The translations under genes and the position numbers were made by a program. Below, piece by piece: positions 48,730 through 60,245 of a DNA stretch of 64,000 nucleotides; the first letter of the stretch is position 1, and each line of letters opens with the position of its first letter. The DNA comes from Smittia aterrima. Lineage: Eukaryota; Arthropoda; Insecta; Diptera; Chironomidae. Below the pieces are notes generated by a model. That model ran no database searches and was not told the DNA's origin. It saw only the letters and a list, made by a program, of their open reading frames with translations. The stretch is from the NCBI GenBank assembly GCA_033063855.1, contig CP093830.1:8246854-8310853 (forward strand), given 5' to 3'.

Positions 48730-50045
48730 ATGGCAGACGACGACGAACAAGGATATCGATGGGAAACCGGATACGAGAAGACATGGGAGGAGATCAGAGA
48801 AGACAAAGAAGGTTTGAAGTTAAGTGGAAAAGTTAATTCCTTAATTTATTTCTTTTATTTCCTTTCAGGTTTGATTCAAGGATCGATCAATGACATCATT
48901 CAAAAAGCAAAGCGTAAGCGTCAAGAAGCCAAGAAAGGCTCATCGAGACTTGGCATGATGCGTCACATGTACATCATTCTCGATTGCTCAGAAGCAATGT
49001 CTGTTCCGGATCTGAAACCAACGAGATTCCTTAACACTCTTAAAATGCTTCAGCTGTTTACGGAAGAGTTCTTCGATCACAATCCTATTAGCCAGATTGG
49101 GATTATTCTTCTGAAGAACAAACGAGCTGAGAAGATTGCTGATCTTGCTGGAAATTACAAGAACCATGCAAAAATTCTTCAAGGGTAAGATTGTGAAATT
49201 AATTCGAATCAAAACTAAATCATTTTATCTTCAGAATCATGAAAATGAACTTGACTGGAGAGCCATCACTTCAAAACGGCCTTGACTTGGCACTTCAAAC
49301 TCTTCGAATGATTCCAGCTCATGCTAGTCGAGAAGTTCTAATGATTCTCGGTTCGCTCACAACTTGTGATCCAGGAGACATCACTGAGACTATTCAAAGT
49401 CTGAAGCAAGAGAACATCAGATGCTCTGTCATTTCTTTATCAGCAGAGACGAGAATCATGCGACATTTAACAACACAAACTCAGGGAATTTACAGCGCAA
49501 TCCTCGATGAATCTCATTACAAGGATCAGCTGTTTCAACACATCGAACCACTTCAAACGACTGACACTCAGGAGTGCTCGTTAATCAAAATGGGTTTTCC
49601 TCATGGACTCATCCAAGACTCGAACAAAAAAGATATTTCGATGCTTTCAATGTGCATGTGTCACTTGGATTCAGCGGAGCCTAGAAAGCTTTCAACTGCT
49701 GGCTACTTTTGTCCTCAATGTAATTCAAAGTATTGCGAGTTACCGATCGAATGCGTTGTTTGTGGTCTGACTCTCGTTCTCGCTCCACATCTTGCTCGAT
49801 CTTATCATCATCTTTTCCCCGTCGCCACTTTTGTTGAAGTTCCCTACGAAAAACAAACCTCGCACTGCTTCGCTTGTCAACGACAGTTTAACGATTCCGA
49901 CAAAACTTTATTTCAATGTCCCAAGTGCGACACCTTCTATTGCATCGATTGTGATATTTTCATTCATGATACGCTTCACAATTGTGTCGGATGTTCGACA
50001 ACTCCCGGAAGTAGCCAACAAGCAAATTCGAATAATCGTCGATGA
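48730..50045 (+). CDS. Ssl1: TFIIH subunit p44 (GTF2H2/Ssl1)
   Basis: Core subunit of TFIIH, needed for transcription initiation and nucleotide excision repair; it stimulates the XPD helicase. Exons 48730-48811, 48869-49184, 49235-50045; 402 residues. After an acidic, aromatic N-terminus (EQGYRWETGYEKTWEEI) comes a von Willebrand A domain (MYIILDCSEAM … NGLDLALQTL … REVLMILGSL). Then the C4 zinc finger (CPQCNSKYCELP…CVVC) and a C-terminal RING-like domain (CFACQRQF … CPKCDTFYCIDCDIFIHD…CVGC). Size and order match the family. AATAAA at 50058-50063. Head-to-head with HAT1. Confidence 0.97.
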
Positions 50046-50341
50046 GAATGGAAAATGAATAAAAATTCTTTGCACAACTCGAGTGCACCTAAATTTATCT
50101 TTAGGAAACTTTGTAAAGTGCTGAGCACTTGATACGACAAAGTGTTACTTTATCAGCTTGAAGAGATTACAGTTTTCTCTCGAGATATATTTATAGATAA
50201 AGTGGCAAATAAAGATTTCAGAAGCTCAGTCGTGACTCTGCTGTAGTAGAGTAAAGAAAACATCGAGTAGTCTATTTGAAAATTTGAAGTGATTCATGAA
50301 AAGTTTATCGCTTGTTTAAACAATAAACATTTTAACGCGAT

Positions 50342-52200
50342 ATGAGCTGCTCGAATTTGTGGAATGCTTTGACGAGAAAAAAGCACAACGACGCAAACGA
50401 GGAGTCAAAGCTCAATCGAGTGTTGAATCTTTTTGATTTGACGACGCTTGGGATTGGATCGACTCTTGGATTAGGAGTTTATGTCTTAGCAGGAAGTGTA
50501 GCTTATGAACAAGCGGGACCTGCTGTCGTCGTTTCATTTCTGTTAGCAGCAATAGCTTCAACATTCGCCGGTAACTTTAATTTAATCGACAATTAAAACT
50601 TCAACGAGATTATTTAATAATTTAAGGTCTCTGCTATGCTGAGTTTGCCGCTCGTGTTCCCAAAGCCGGTTCTGCTTATGTCTACTCATACATTACCGTT
50701 GGCGAGTTTGTTGCTTTTACAATCGGCTGGAACTTGATATTAGAGTACGTAATAGGAGCTTCTTCTGTAGCTAGAGGCTTAAGCGCTTACATCGACAACT
50801 TATTTGATAAGAAGATGGGAGAATTTTGGCGAGGTCTTGTGCCAATGAAAGTTGATTTTCTCGCTGAATATCCTGACATCTTATCATTTATGATCGTGCT
50901 GATATTAACGGTTATCTTGGCTGCGGGCGTGAAAGAGTCAAGTTTAGTTCACAGTTGCTTCACTGTCGTCAATCTTGCGACGATTGTTTTAGTGATTGTT
51001 GCTGGCAGCATTAAAGCGAACCCTTCAAACTGGGCGATCGCTAAAGAAGACATTGCACCAGAACATGCTGAACGAGCGGGTGAAGGAGGTTTCATGCCTT
51101 TTGGCATTGCTGGGATCATGGCGGGAGCTGCAAAATGTTTCTACGGATTCGTCGGATTCGATTGTGTTGCAACTGCTGGAGAAGAAGCGAAGAACCCAAA
51201 GAGAAATGTTCCACTAGCAGTGATTTTAACTCTTCTCATTTGCGTCGCCGTTTACATTTCAATCTCAATCGTCTTGACAATGATGTGGCCTTACTACTTG
51301 CAAGACCCCGAAGCTCCACTTCCTCATATTTTTGAGGAGATTGGATGGATCGAAATCAAATGGATCGTTTCGATAGCTGCGATCTTCGCATTGTTCTCAA
51401 GTCTTCTTGGAGCTTTGTATTCACTGCCGAGAGTTTGCTATGCGATGGGAAATGATGGAGTTATCTTCAAATTTATGGGACAAGTAAATTCAAGAACGAA
51501 AACTCCAGTTAACGCAACGATGGTTTCAGGAGTGTTTGCTGCTGTGATGGCCGCCTTCTTCAGTCTTCATCAGCTTGTCGACATGCTCAGTATTGGAACA
51601 CTTTTAGCATACACAATCGTTGCAATCTGCGTTCTAGTTCTGCGTTATGAAACCACCGCGAGCACATTCTTCAACTACGAACTAACTTGGAAAAACCTTT
51701 TCCGCTATCGACAATCAAACAAACCAACGAGACTATCATCTTCATTAACAAAAGGTTTAGTTCTCGCTTTCTCAATTCTCGCAATTGTTCTCGGTTGTCT
51801 TCTGACGTTTTTAGAGTTCACAATGACTACAATAATCATCGCTTCATGTGCTGGAGCTTCAATGTTTTTAACATTAATTGCGATCGTCCTACAACCAGTC
51901 GACTCTTCAATAAATATTTCTTTCAAAGTTCCCTTCGTTCCGCTGCTTCCTTGTTTGAGCATTTTCTGCAACGTTTATCTAATGCTGCAGCTTGACGGAG
52001 CGACTTGGATTCGCTTTGGTGTTTGGTTGTTTATTGGTAAGATTTTTTTTTATATTAAAAGCTTCATGAGCTTAAAAGTTTTTTCTTCTACAGGATATTC
52101 GATTTATTTCCTTTATGGAATCAGAGAGTCAACAGAGAACAAGCGAATGATATTCAACAAGAATCTGCGGCGACGCTTGACGATATTAAATGAACTTTAA
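50342..52200 (+). CDS. Cationic amino acid transporter 1 (SLC7/CAT)
   Basis: A plasma-membrane APC-superfamily transporter for arginine, lysine and ornithine. Exons 50342-50570, 50627-52036, 52094-52200; 581 residues, about 14 membrane helices. CAT hallmarks are LNLFDLTTLGIGSTLGLGVY and LCYAEFAARVPKAGSAYVYS. The block ANPSNWAIAKEDI is followed by GEGGFMPFGIAGIMAGAAKC and FVGFDCVATAGEEAKNPKR. SLLGALYSLPRVCYAMGNDG and the C-terminal PFVPLLPCLSIFCNVYLM pattern complete it. The short third exon encodes YSIYFLYGI and a basic tail. It has a tandem paralogue 2.4 kb downstream with the same exon structure. Part of the sequence is shared almost word for word with that copy, suggesting recent duplication or gene conversion. 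Confidence 0.95.
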
Positions 52201-54637
52201 ATGAACCTTGAATAGCTTCTCTATTTTAACTGTTTGCTCAGCTTGTTTACAACGAGTGAGTCAACAGATGCTGTCAATAAACAGAGAAATAAACTCAACT
52301 TGCTCCAATTTATTCTCTCGAGGCTTATCGGAGCTTTCGCACTCAAAAAGCTTCGCGAAAGCTTTCAAGATATACGCGGTGATAGCTCAACATGCAGCTC
52401 AGTCTGCTCCGTGGTCTCGACGTATTCGGTTGATAGTTTAAGACGCTACGCTGGAGGAAAACATTATTTCCCCGTCATTCAAATTATTCAAGGAATTCAA
52501 GTGAAAAAAATTTCGTCGCAAATTGTGAAACACAAGTGTCAAGTTGGCTGATGCGCTAAACGAAAAAAAAATATTCTCTAACTACGTAAGTGAGCGAGTT
52601 TATTGATCTACGTATTTCCACAAAAATTTCAATGTGAAGTGCTGATTTAAGAACTCGAATCTTATCTCGTTTGATAAAACATTACTCAACCTTGTTAAAG
52701 CAATTGAAGTTTAGTTTATCGCTCAATATTACCTTCAACATCCATAAACCGCAAAGCTTTTGCTACCATTTAAGAATAAACAAATCAAATTCAATTATAA
52801 TCACAACAAGCTTCTAATTGAACTCACAAAACTAAATTACACAACTCGATGATGAAGTCGTTTTGATATCTGCGATGGTGAGCTCGCCGTTTCGTTCCGC
52901 TTGTCACAATGTTATTATCGCCAATGAAAAATGCGCGAGATTTTTTTCTCTGAAAATAGATCGGAATACAATCAGTCTTTGGTCGATACTTCTTTGTGCA
53001 AAATAATAAAAAAAAAACGTTTTTCATTTCCGTTGAGTTTTCAATTACTAACAACATCTGTTCTAACTCAGATAGTTCGTACGTGAAATGACATACCGGC
53101 ACGACTTCAAAACAAAGTCAATTAAATTTACTATTTGCAATCCCGTCTTGTTGCCCTTGATTTGTTGCGACTAGTCTAGTTCGTGGAGGAATTATTCACT
53201 CAGCTCCTTCAAGCGTTGAAATCTTTTGAATATAAATAAATCTATGCACTTGACCGCATCGAATCATTTTATTCTCATTGACATTGATGAATCTTCGTCA
53301 CGACGAGAACATTCATCGATTACCGATGATTCGTTACGTGTGTGTGAAGTAAATTTTAGATCGTCTCGGATTTGTTTTTTTTTGTTAACAATTTACAAGT
53401 TTTTAAATTAAATTTCACTTTTCTTTTACGACTTTTGGTGAAAGGAAGCTTCCACTTCTTATCGGCGCTTGTTAAGCATGTGCCGGCGTGTCACGACATT
53501 GTAGGACAACGTCATTAGCTGCTCGACATTTACTGTTATCTCCTGAATCCGACAAACAATCAAACTCAAGAACAAAATCTCAAGAACGTTAAAAGTTCGC
53601 GAGAAATCAGTTAACAAGTCACTAACTGATAATCATTCAAAGGAGAATCCCCGACCTAGACACAAAAAACCAAAACTATTTTGCATTTCTCACATAAATT
53701 TGTATGCTCGACGATGATTTGAAAAGCTATTTTTGCAAACCGAAACAGGTTAACGTAAAAAGTTGAATGAACACTCATTTGGTCATGTGAGTTTTTTCTT
53801 CGCACTACGCAGCGAAGTATCATCGGCAATTACAACTTTATTAAATGTCAAGTACTTTGTAGGTCGATGATAAGAAGAATGCGAAGTTTGTAAGCTTATT
53901 GCCGTTGATCGATCTAGGTAGGGTTGAGTTGAATTGAGATAAAGTGTGGGAATTGTTAAAGCTGGCGTTATCTGATAAGCAGTGAGCTCATTCAGTCTGA
54001 AGTGCTTGTCGGGACTTTCTTGCTTATTGAATGAGCTTTGTTTGATTGTCAATCAATAAACCTTACACGACATGTGGAGGAATTTTTTTATTCAGTCTAT
54101 GTCGAGCGGAAGCTCATTTGAGATTAGAGAAATCGATTGAAATATTAGATTTAAAGTGAATTTGCGTTCGATAGAAGAAAGCTCTTTGCGGTTTTCTTCT
54201 TTCTGTGATTGATTTCTTGCGAAGTTGGTTTCTGATATTTTTCGAGTTGATTGGCATGCGGATCGCCAATCTTCCAATTAATTAACATAAAATTATAATA
54301 CTCAATCAACCGTTGCAAGCTGTGATTTAAATCATTAGCAAAGCGTTTACTATTCTCCACGTTTATTCACTTGCTCATGTCATTCCGCTTCTTGTTTCGA
54401 TTAATTTTTTATGATCAACGACCGTGACTGCATGTTTTGCTCTCACAGAAACTCAAGCTAAAGCCTTGAACTTGCATTGTTGGTAAACAAACCGTTCGAA
54501 GGGCTCTTTCGGTTTATTCGATCAGCTGAACAAGAATTGTTGAAGGTCTTGAAGCGACCTTGAAAAAAAGTTAAATTGTGATAATGAAAAATTCTCTTTC
54601 ACCTTTCAGATACAAATATCGAAGAATTTATTAAGCG
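52201..54637. other. Spacer between tandem transporter genes
   Basis: 2.4 kb with no supported exon. The open frames here are short and AT-biased. It presumably contains the 3' end of copy 1 and the promoter of copy 2. Confidence 0.5.
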
Positions 54638-56512
54638 ATGACTACTTTTTGGAATGCATTGACTCGTAAGAAGCGCAATGACACTGACGAAGTGTCCAAG
54701 CTCAACCGAGTGTTGAATCTTTTCGATTTGACTGCACTTGGCGTTGGATCGACACTTGGATTGGGAGTTTATGTGCTTGCGGGAAGTGTAGCTTACGAAC
54801 AAGCTGGTCCAGCAGTGACAATCTCGTTTCTAATCGCTGCGATCGCCTCCGCCATTGCTGGTAAAGATATTTTCTGATGGAACTTCCTTACGAGTTTTGA
54901 GATAAAATTTACTTCCAGGTCTTTGCTATGCTGAGTTCGCCGCAAGAGTTCCAAAAGCCGGTTCAGCTTATGTCTACTCATACGTAAGCGTTGGTGAATT
55001 TGTTGCCTTCACTATCGGTTGGAATTTAATCTTGGAATACGTCATTGGAACTTCTTCCGTTGCTCGAGGCTTGAGTGGATACATCGACGCTCTTATCGAT
55101 AAGAAAATGGGAAATTTCTGGCAGGATTTGTTTCCAATGGATGTCAGCTTCCTCGCTTCGTATCCGGATTTCTTCGCTTTTGGAGTAATTCTTCTTTTAG
55201 CAGCGGTTTTATCTTTTGGTGTACGAGAGTCGAGTCTTCTCAACAACGTTTTCACTTGCGTGAACTTGGTCACTGTCGCAATCGTTCTTGTCGCTGGAGG
55301 CATGAATGCAAATCCTTCAAACTGGGCGATCGCAAAGGAAGACATCGAACCAGAATATGCTGAACGAGCAGGTGAAGGAGGCTTCATGCCTTTTGGCATT
55401 GCTGGAATAATGGCGGGAGCTGCGAAATGTTTCTACGGTTTCGTCGGATTCGATTGTGTTGCAACGACTGGAGAAGAAGCGATTAACCCAAAGAGAAATA
55501 TTCCACTCGCTATCGTCATTTCGTTGATCATCATTTTCTTGACTTACTTCGGAATCTCGACTGTTTTGACGATGATGGTGCCTTACTATCTTCAAGACCC
55601 AGAAGCTCCCTTCATCGCAGCATTCAACAACATTGGATGGGACACAGTCAAGTGGATTGTGTCAATCGGTGCAATCTTTGCTCTCACCACGAGTTTGTTA
55701 GGAGCAATGTTCCCTTTGCCGCGTGTTCTCTACGCGATGGGAAAAGACGGAGTCATTTTCAAGATTTTCTCGAAAGTTCATCCTAAAACTCAAACTCCAT
55801 TGATTGCGACGATTTTGTCAGGTACTCTCGCTGCTATTATGGCTCTAGCATTTAATTTGCAGCAGTTGATCGATATGATGAGCATTGGAACACTTATGGC
55901 TTACACAATCGTCGCGATTTGCGTTTTGGTGCTTCACTACAATTGTCCAAATGAAATTGAAAACTCGCAAAGCCCATCGCCGACTACGATCATCCGACAA
56001 CTTACAAACTTTAAATTCACGAAGGAACCGAATATGTTATCGTCAGCAATCGCCAAAATTGGAATTTGCACTTTCAGTGTTCTTGCTTTAGGAATGAGCG
56101 GTTTACTTAAATTTGATTTCTCCGCTGTCCAAATTACTTTGATGGCAATCGTTGGAGCTGCACTAATTCTCAACGTTCTCATCATTTATCGTCAACCTAG
56201 AGACCGAAGTGTTGACCTGACTTTTGAAGTTCCACTTGTTCCTGCTCTACCATGTCTAAGCATTCTCATTAATCTCTACTTGATGTTCCAACTTGACGCT
56301 AACACTTGGATTCGATTTCTTGTTTGGCTTGCAGTTGGTAAGAAGATGAAATATTTATTTTAATCTTGAGTTAAAAAATGAAATCTTTAACAGGCTACAT
56401 CATTTACTTCTCATACGGAATCAGAAAGTCAGAAGAAGGTCGGTTAGAGAAGCTAGAACTTCAATCAACAAAACCTCCTATAGAGAAGACGAAGGTTGAG
56501 TCGATTCATTAA
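54638..56512 (+). CDS. Cationic amino acid transporter 2 (SLC7/CAT)
   Basis: Tandem paralogue of the gene at 50.3 kb. Exons 54638-54860, 54919-56337, 56394-56512; 586 residues. It has identical intron positions and phases, the same N-terminus (FWNALTRKK), LCYAEFAARVPKAGSAYVYS and the GEGGFMPFGIAGIMAGAAKC block. It differs in the loop after helix 5 (DALIDKKMGNFWQDL), the linker before the last helices (NEIENSQSPSPTTI) and the tail (PPIEKTKVESIH). The central block is more conserved than the flanks. Substrate preference or tissue of expression may differ; the sequence does not show which. Confidence 0.95.
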
Positions 56513-56820
56513 ATCGTATGCTGCAGCAGTTATTCCGGACAATTTTTAAATTAATTGTGATATTTTACGAAGGCATTCAAATCCGTCAGTGGTTTGTTGT
56601 TGAGTTCAAGAGCTTCTCTTGAACTTTTAAAAGCAATCAAACGAATTTTGGGTCAGACAACTCGGGGATGTTGAATAGAGACGTAAAAAAAAACTTTCCA
56701 TGCAAATGCGCTTGCAATAAAAAGATTTCATGGAAGTTTCAATGACGAAGTGATTAGCAATAAAAGTTTGTTGATAAAAATATTTCTTTATTGATTTCGT
56801 TCCAACCTTCTCAAGGACTT
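56513..56820. other. 3' gap between CAT2 and TTLL12
   Basis: Convergent 3'UTRs; the minus-strand poly(A) signal at 56787-56792 serves TTLL12. Confidence 0.5.
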
Positions 56821-58714
56821 TTAATCGGAGATTCTCCTGAAGACTTCATCGTTTTCTTGGCCAAGGAACAGCAATTTAAAAATGTCGTTGTAGAAATCTT
56901 TGTAGTACTCACACGCTCGCTTACAATCAGGAATGAAGTTGATTTCGAGAAGCTTCGGTTGAATCTTTTCATTATCCCAACTGAGCATGATATCAGCTGC
57001 GTAAAGTCCGCGACTTTGTGGATTGTTTGCAATGCCACATGGCGGCTTTTCCTTTGCTGCATTTGTGAAAACTTCCTTCAGCATTTCGCTGATCTTGTCT
57101 TCCACTTCATTCCAAGAATGATCAGCGTACTGTTCTTTCCATTCGTTGATGAAGTCATTGCACTTGACGTGTTTCAAAACAAGATTTTCGTTGTAGTTCA
57201 TAACAGTGAAGTGTTTCTCGTAGATGTCGAACTCATTCAACGCGAAAGGGACATTGCTGAATCGAAGGAAGAAGTTCTTGTAGATATGAACGACGCAAGG
57301 TTCAACGCTCGTCAGCAAAATCACGTAACGAACATCAAATTTCACTCGTCCACCAGCTTCAGGACGATTGAATAAAACTGGGTTTTCGATGTATTTCTGA
57401 ACAATTTTCGGGCCAGTTTGAGAAATTCTGATGATTTGAGAGAGGTTTCCTGTGATGTGAGTGTCGAGACTTCGAGCAAGATTCCACGGTTTGACAATCC
57501 AATGATTATCCAGACCTTTCGCTTCTCTATTTTGAAAGTAGCTGACAAACTCTTTCAACTCTGTTTTAAGATTGTAAGTTGTTGGTAACCATGAAGGGAA
57601 AGTTTCAAGACTCTCCGCATCATGATGCTCCTTGATCGAACGACGACAAACAATCGCTAAAAGATCTTTTATCGTCACGACGTTCTCAAAAGGAAATTGA
57701 TTGACGAAAGTATTTGGATAGTCTCTGCTGAGCTCCATGAATCCTTTAAAGTGCTTTGTGAACCATAAGATATCGGCATCATCAGATTTTCCATCTTCAC
57801 CAAGAACTTCAAATGCTGGGTCTGTCAGATACTGATTAACGAACTCATAATCGCTGAAAACTTTGAGCGGACGGTTTCCATCTATTACAGGAGTGATTGC
57901 ACTGCTTTCTGCCAAGGTCTCTTCGATTCTTCCATGAAGGAAGTAAGAAGTATCAGGTTCACGTTGTTCAAATGATTCCTCCGAGAAGTTTCGATGTTGC
58001 CAAGGAAGTAGAATGAGTTCACGATTATTCTGGATGCCTTCAGCGAAATCTCTCGTGATTTGATCTCCTTCTTCGACATTTTTTATCGGAAACAATAAAC
58101 TGTAAGTAATTTGCTCTCCCACATGAATGAAAGGGATGATTCGGAAATTAGGTTCATCGCTGTGAACAATTGCTGATCCAAGTTCGTCCATCACGTACCA
58201 AAGAGGAAGCGAATCTTCAACAGTTGCGCCTTGTGCGTTGATGGAATAATAGTTGCTGAACCGCCAAATATTCTCCATGACCTTCTCGACATCGTCATTT
58301 TCAGGCAATCCCATCATGATCGACAATCTGTTGACGATTGATGGACTGTCAACTAACTGCTTTCGCAAAATATCCGATTTGAAGGTAAGTGCGTGATCAA
58401 TCAGAAAAACAGATTCGGAATCATCGGCATTGATGTCTTTCAAGGAAACAACAGCGAAAACTGGATCGGTCTCATTTCTTTCATCTTCACCGTAGTCAAT
58501 TAACAAGAGTTGAAAGAATTCACCTACGAACAAGAAAGATTAGATGAACATTTCTTTAAAACTAAAAATGAAAAGACGAACCCGCATCAAAAACTTGATT
58601 ATTGAGTTTGTTGTTGATTGCCTTGTAGAAATGTTCAGGAACTCCACCAGCTTTGAGTTGAGCTTCATGATAAGCAAGAAAGTTTTCGTAATAGTCGATG
58701 TCGTTACCAGACAT
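56821..58714 (-). CDS. TTLL12: Tubulin-tyrosine ligase-like protein 12
   Basis: A pseudo-glutamylase-like member of the TTL family, linked to tubulin detyrosination and histone marks. Minus-strand exons 58714-58582 and 58523-56821; 611 residues. The N-terminal SET-like domain (YYENFLAYHEAQL … VPEHFYKAINNKL; GEFFQLLLIDYGED) is the TTLL12 signature. The C-terminal TTL domain shows NHWIVKPWNLARSLDT, VQKYIENPVLF, KFDVRYVILL, the NYNENLVL region and the metal-site strand KLLEINFIPDC. It has only one intron, which is unusual for so large a gene. An open frame of 194 codons on the opposite strand (56791-57375) is a shadow of this exon. Confidence 0.95.
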
Positions 58715-58861
58715 TCTGATTATTTTGATTAAACGTGACAAAAAAGTTTGCCGCAAAAAGTCTCCAAACTTGAAAGCGCTTTTCTTGTGCTAAAATTTTT
58801 GTGCTAACTTTCTGTTACTTTAAAAAGCTTGTAAGTTAAATTAAGTTTATTATTCTTGTTT

Positions 58862-59143
58862 CTTTGATACTCTTTTCAAAAAGATATAACAAATTACTTG
58901 AAGGTATTCCTGTTGTTGGAGATTGTCCAAACGCTTACTGACGATGTTCTTGTACGAGCTCCTGTCGGAGCAAATTTTGGAGCTGCTTTTTATGTTAGTG
59001 ATCTTCTCAACTATTTGCTGTGGTTTGTTCCTTTTGGTTTGGTTGAAGCAGTGAAGAAATCAAAGCAATTTTTGTTCCTTCAATATGAAACTTGCGCTAA
59101 AACTTCTTCCATTTGTGAATCACAGCAAGTTGCTCGTAATTAA
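58862..59143 (+). pseudogene. Start-less open frame resembling a small secreted protein (doubtful)
   Basis: An 82-codon frame follows TTG at 58898 and stays open to TAA at 59141. Read from that TTG, the translation begins like a signal peptide (KVFLLLEIV after the initiator). No ATG exists in frame, and none exists on this strand back to the TTLL12 start. It may be a small secreted-protein gene that lost its ATG, a 3' exon of something unseen, or chance. I do not recognise the product. Confidence 0.25.
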
Positions 59144-59179
59144 GTCAACAATGAAAAGTGTTTTTAAACTTTTGCAAAT

Positions 59180-59330
59180 TATTCCAACAGAAGGAGACAC
59201 TGAAGTTTTAAAAATTGCTTTTATTTATTTTAAAAATTGTAATCAATATAAAATAAATACGTGATTGCAGTCGTTAGAAACAGACTGACAGAAATAAAAT
59301 CTACCAGTCAAATATGACTCGTGAATTTGA
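59180..59330 (-). pseudogene. Gustatory receptor 3'-end fragment, decayed
   Basis: On the minus strand this piece resembles the end of the receptor gene at 60155-61390. IFDW is followed by a TAG stop where the functional copy has Lys. About 11 extra bases then shift the frame, after which LTTAITYL is readable as in the intact receptor. The match runs on into the 3'UTR, where a 23-base block on the plus strand is identical in both places. It is thus a partial duplicate, not part of a living gene. Confidence 0.8.
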
Positions 59331-59484
59331 AATTTTAACGATAAGTTGAGTTATCTAGTTAATTTTTAATTGTTTCATGTTTCTGCACAAAAGAATCAAT
59401 TTCAAAGTGTCACCTCGTGAGAATAGCTCATTGACTTTTAAGTTTTTAAATCCTAAATGACCACGCTGTAACGACGTTGAGGAA

Positions 59485-59517
59485 TATAAAAGGCCGAAGT
59501 AGTTGAAGGAGTCTTCA
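59485..59517 (+). promoter_or_regulatory. TATA box of the small Gly/Leu-rich protein gene
   Basis: TATAAAAG at 59485-59492 lies 32 bases before a plausible start site (TTCATA, A at 59517) and 79 bases before the ATG. Confidence 0.7.
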
Positions 59518-59563
59518 TACTTTTCCAGTTTCAAGTTCAGTGAAGTTTAGTGAAAAGCTTAAC

Positions 59564-59856
59564 ATGAAGTTCGTTCTTGTGATTTCAAGTCTCATTTGTT
59601 TCGGTAAATATAAAAAAAGTTGATAATCCTGAAGTTTTTAATTCAAGTCTAAATTAAAGTTGCGGCAAAACCGGCGTCGGATTTACTTGGAGGTCTTCTT
59701 GGAGGAGGAGAAGGTGGTCTTCTCGGTGGTCTTCTCAATACTCTGCTTGGATTATTATCAGGATTACTCAATGGTCTACTTTCCGGTTTAACTGGAGGAA
59801 AAGGTGGCTCAGATGACGACTTGCTTGGTGATTTGCTTGACGATTTAACTGGCTAA
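59564..59856 (+). CDS. Small secreted Gly/Leu-rich protein
   Basis: Two exons, 59564-59603 and 59660-59856, encode 78 residues. A signal peptide (MKFVLVISSLICFGVAAK) precedes a mature chain of repeated LLGGLL, LLSGLL and LLNGLL units. An acidic tail (DDDLLGDLLDDLTG) ends the protein. There are no cysteines in the mature part. The GLL periodicity suggests an amphipathic helix or an elastic, self-associating chain. Possible roles are antimicrobial, salivary/silk-like or cuticular; none is proven. It has its own TATA promoter and an intron right after the signal-peptide core, as is common in small insect secretory genes. It sits between the intact gustatory receptor and its decayed 3' copy. Confidence 0.82.
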
Positions 59857-60108
59857 AAAATTGTTAATTGGTTCAAACGAATAAAGTAATAAAATAATTT
59901 TTGTGCCTGACAAAACAAACTGTTTGTTGGAATTTTTAAAGAATTGATAATTTCAGTGAGTCTTGCACCCTGAGTTTAAGTTCCACGGAAGAGTCAATTT
60001 GAAGTTTATGTTACGAAGTCTACAATAAAAATATAAAATCGTGACACATTTCTACATTAGCTAACGACGCTGACGATCACAATAATATTTGTTTTTCAGC
60101 TTTTTCAA

Positions 60109-60245
60109 ATATTCCAACAGAAGGAGACACTGACGTTCTGAAAGTTCCTTTTATTTATTTTACAACAGAAAATTGAATCAAAATCACCAAATATGTTATT
60201 GCAGTCGTTAGGAAATGAAATAAAATCTTCCAATCGAATATAAAT
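60109..60245. repeat. Direct repeat, right copy (pairs with 59180-59320)
   Basis: Plus-strand bases here, covering the stop codon and 3'UTR of the gustatory receptor, repeat those at 59180-59320. The first 23 bases of the core are identical, and the blocks TTTTATTTATTTTA and ATTGCAGTCGTTAG are also shared. The copies lie 0.93 kb apart in the same orientation. Confidence 0.8.

Larger units (their letters stand above)
58715..59484. other. Intergenic region with decayed gene pieces
   Basis: Holds the upstream flank of TTLL12, a start-less open frame (58862-59143), the remnant of a gustatory receptor 3' end (59180-59330) and, at its right edge, the promoter region of a small secreted protein. 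Confidence 0.5.

Noticed and set aside
56791..57375. Plus-strand open frame of 194 codons
   Set aside because: Exactly opposite the conserved TTLL12 exon; it is a reverse-strand shadow with no family resemblance.
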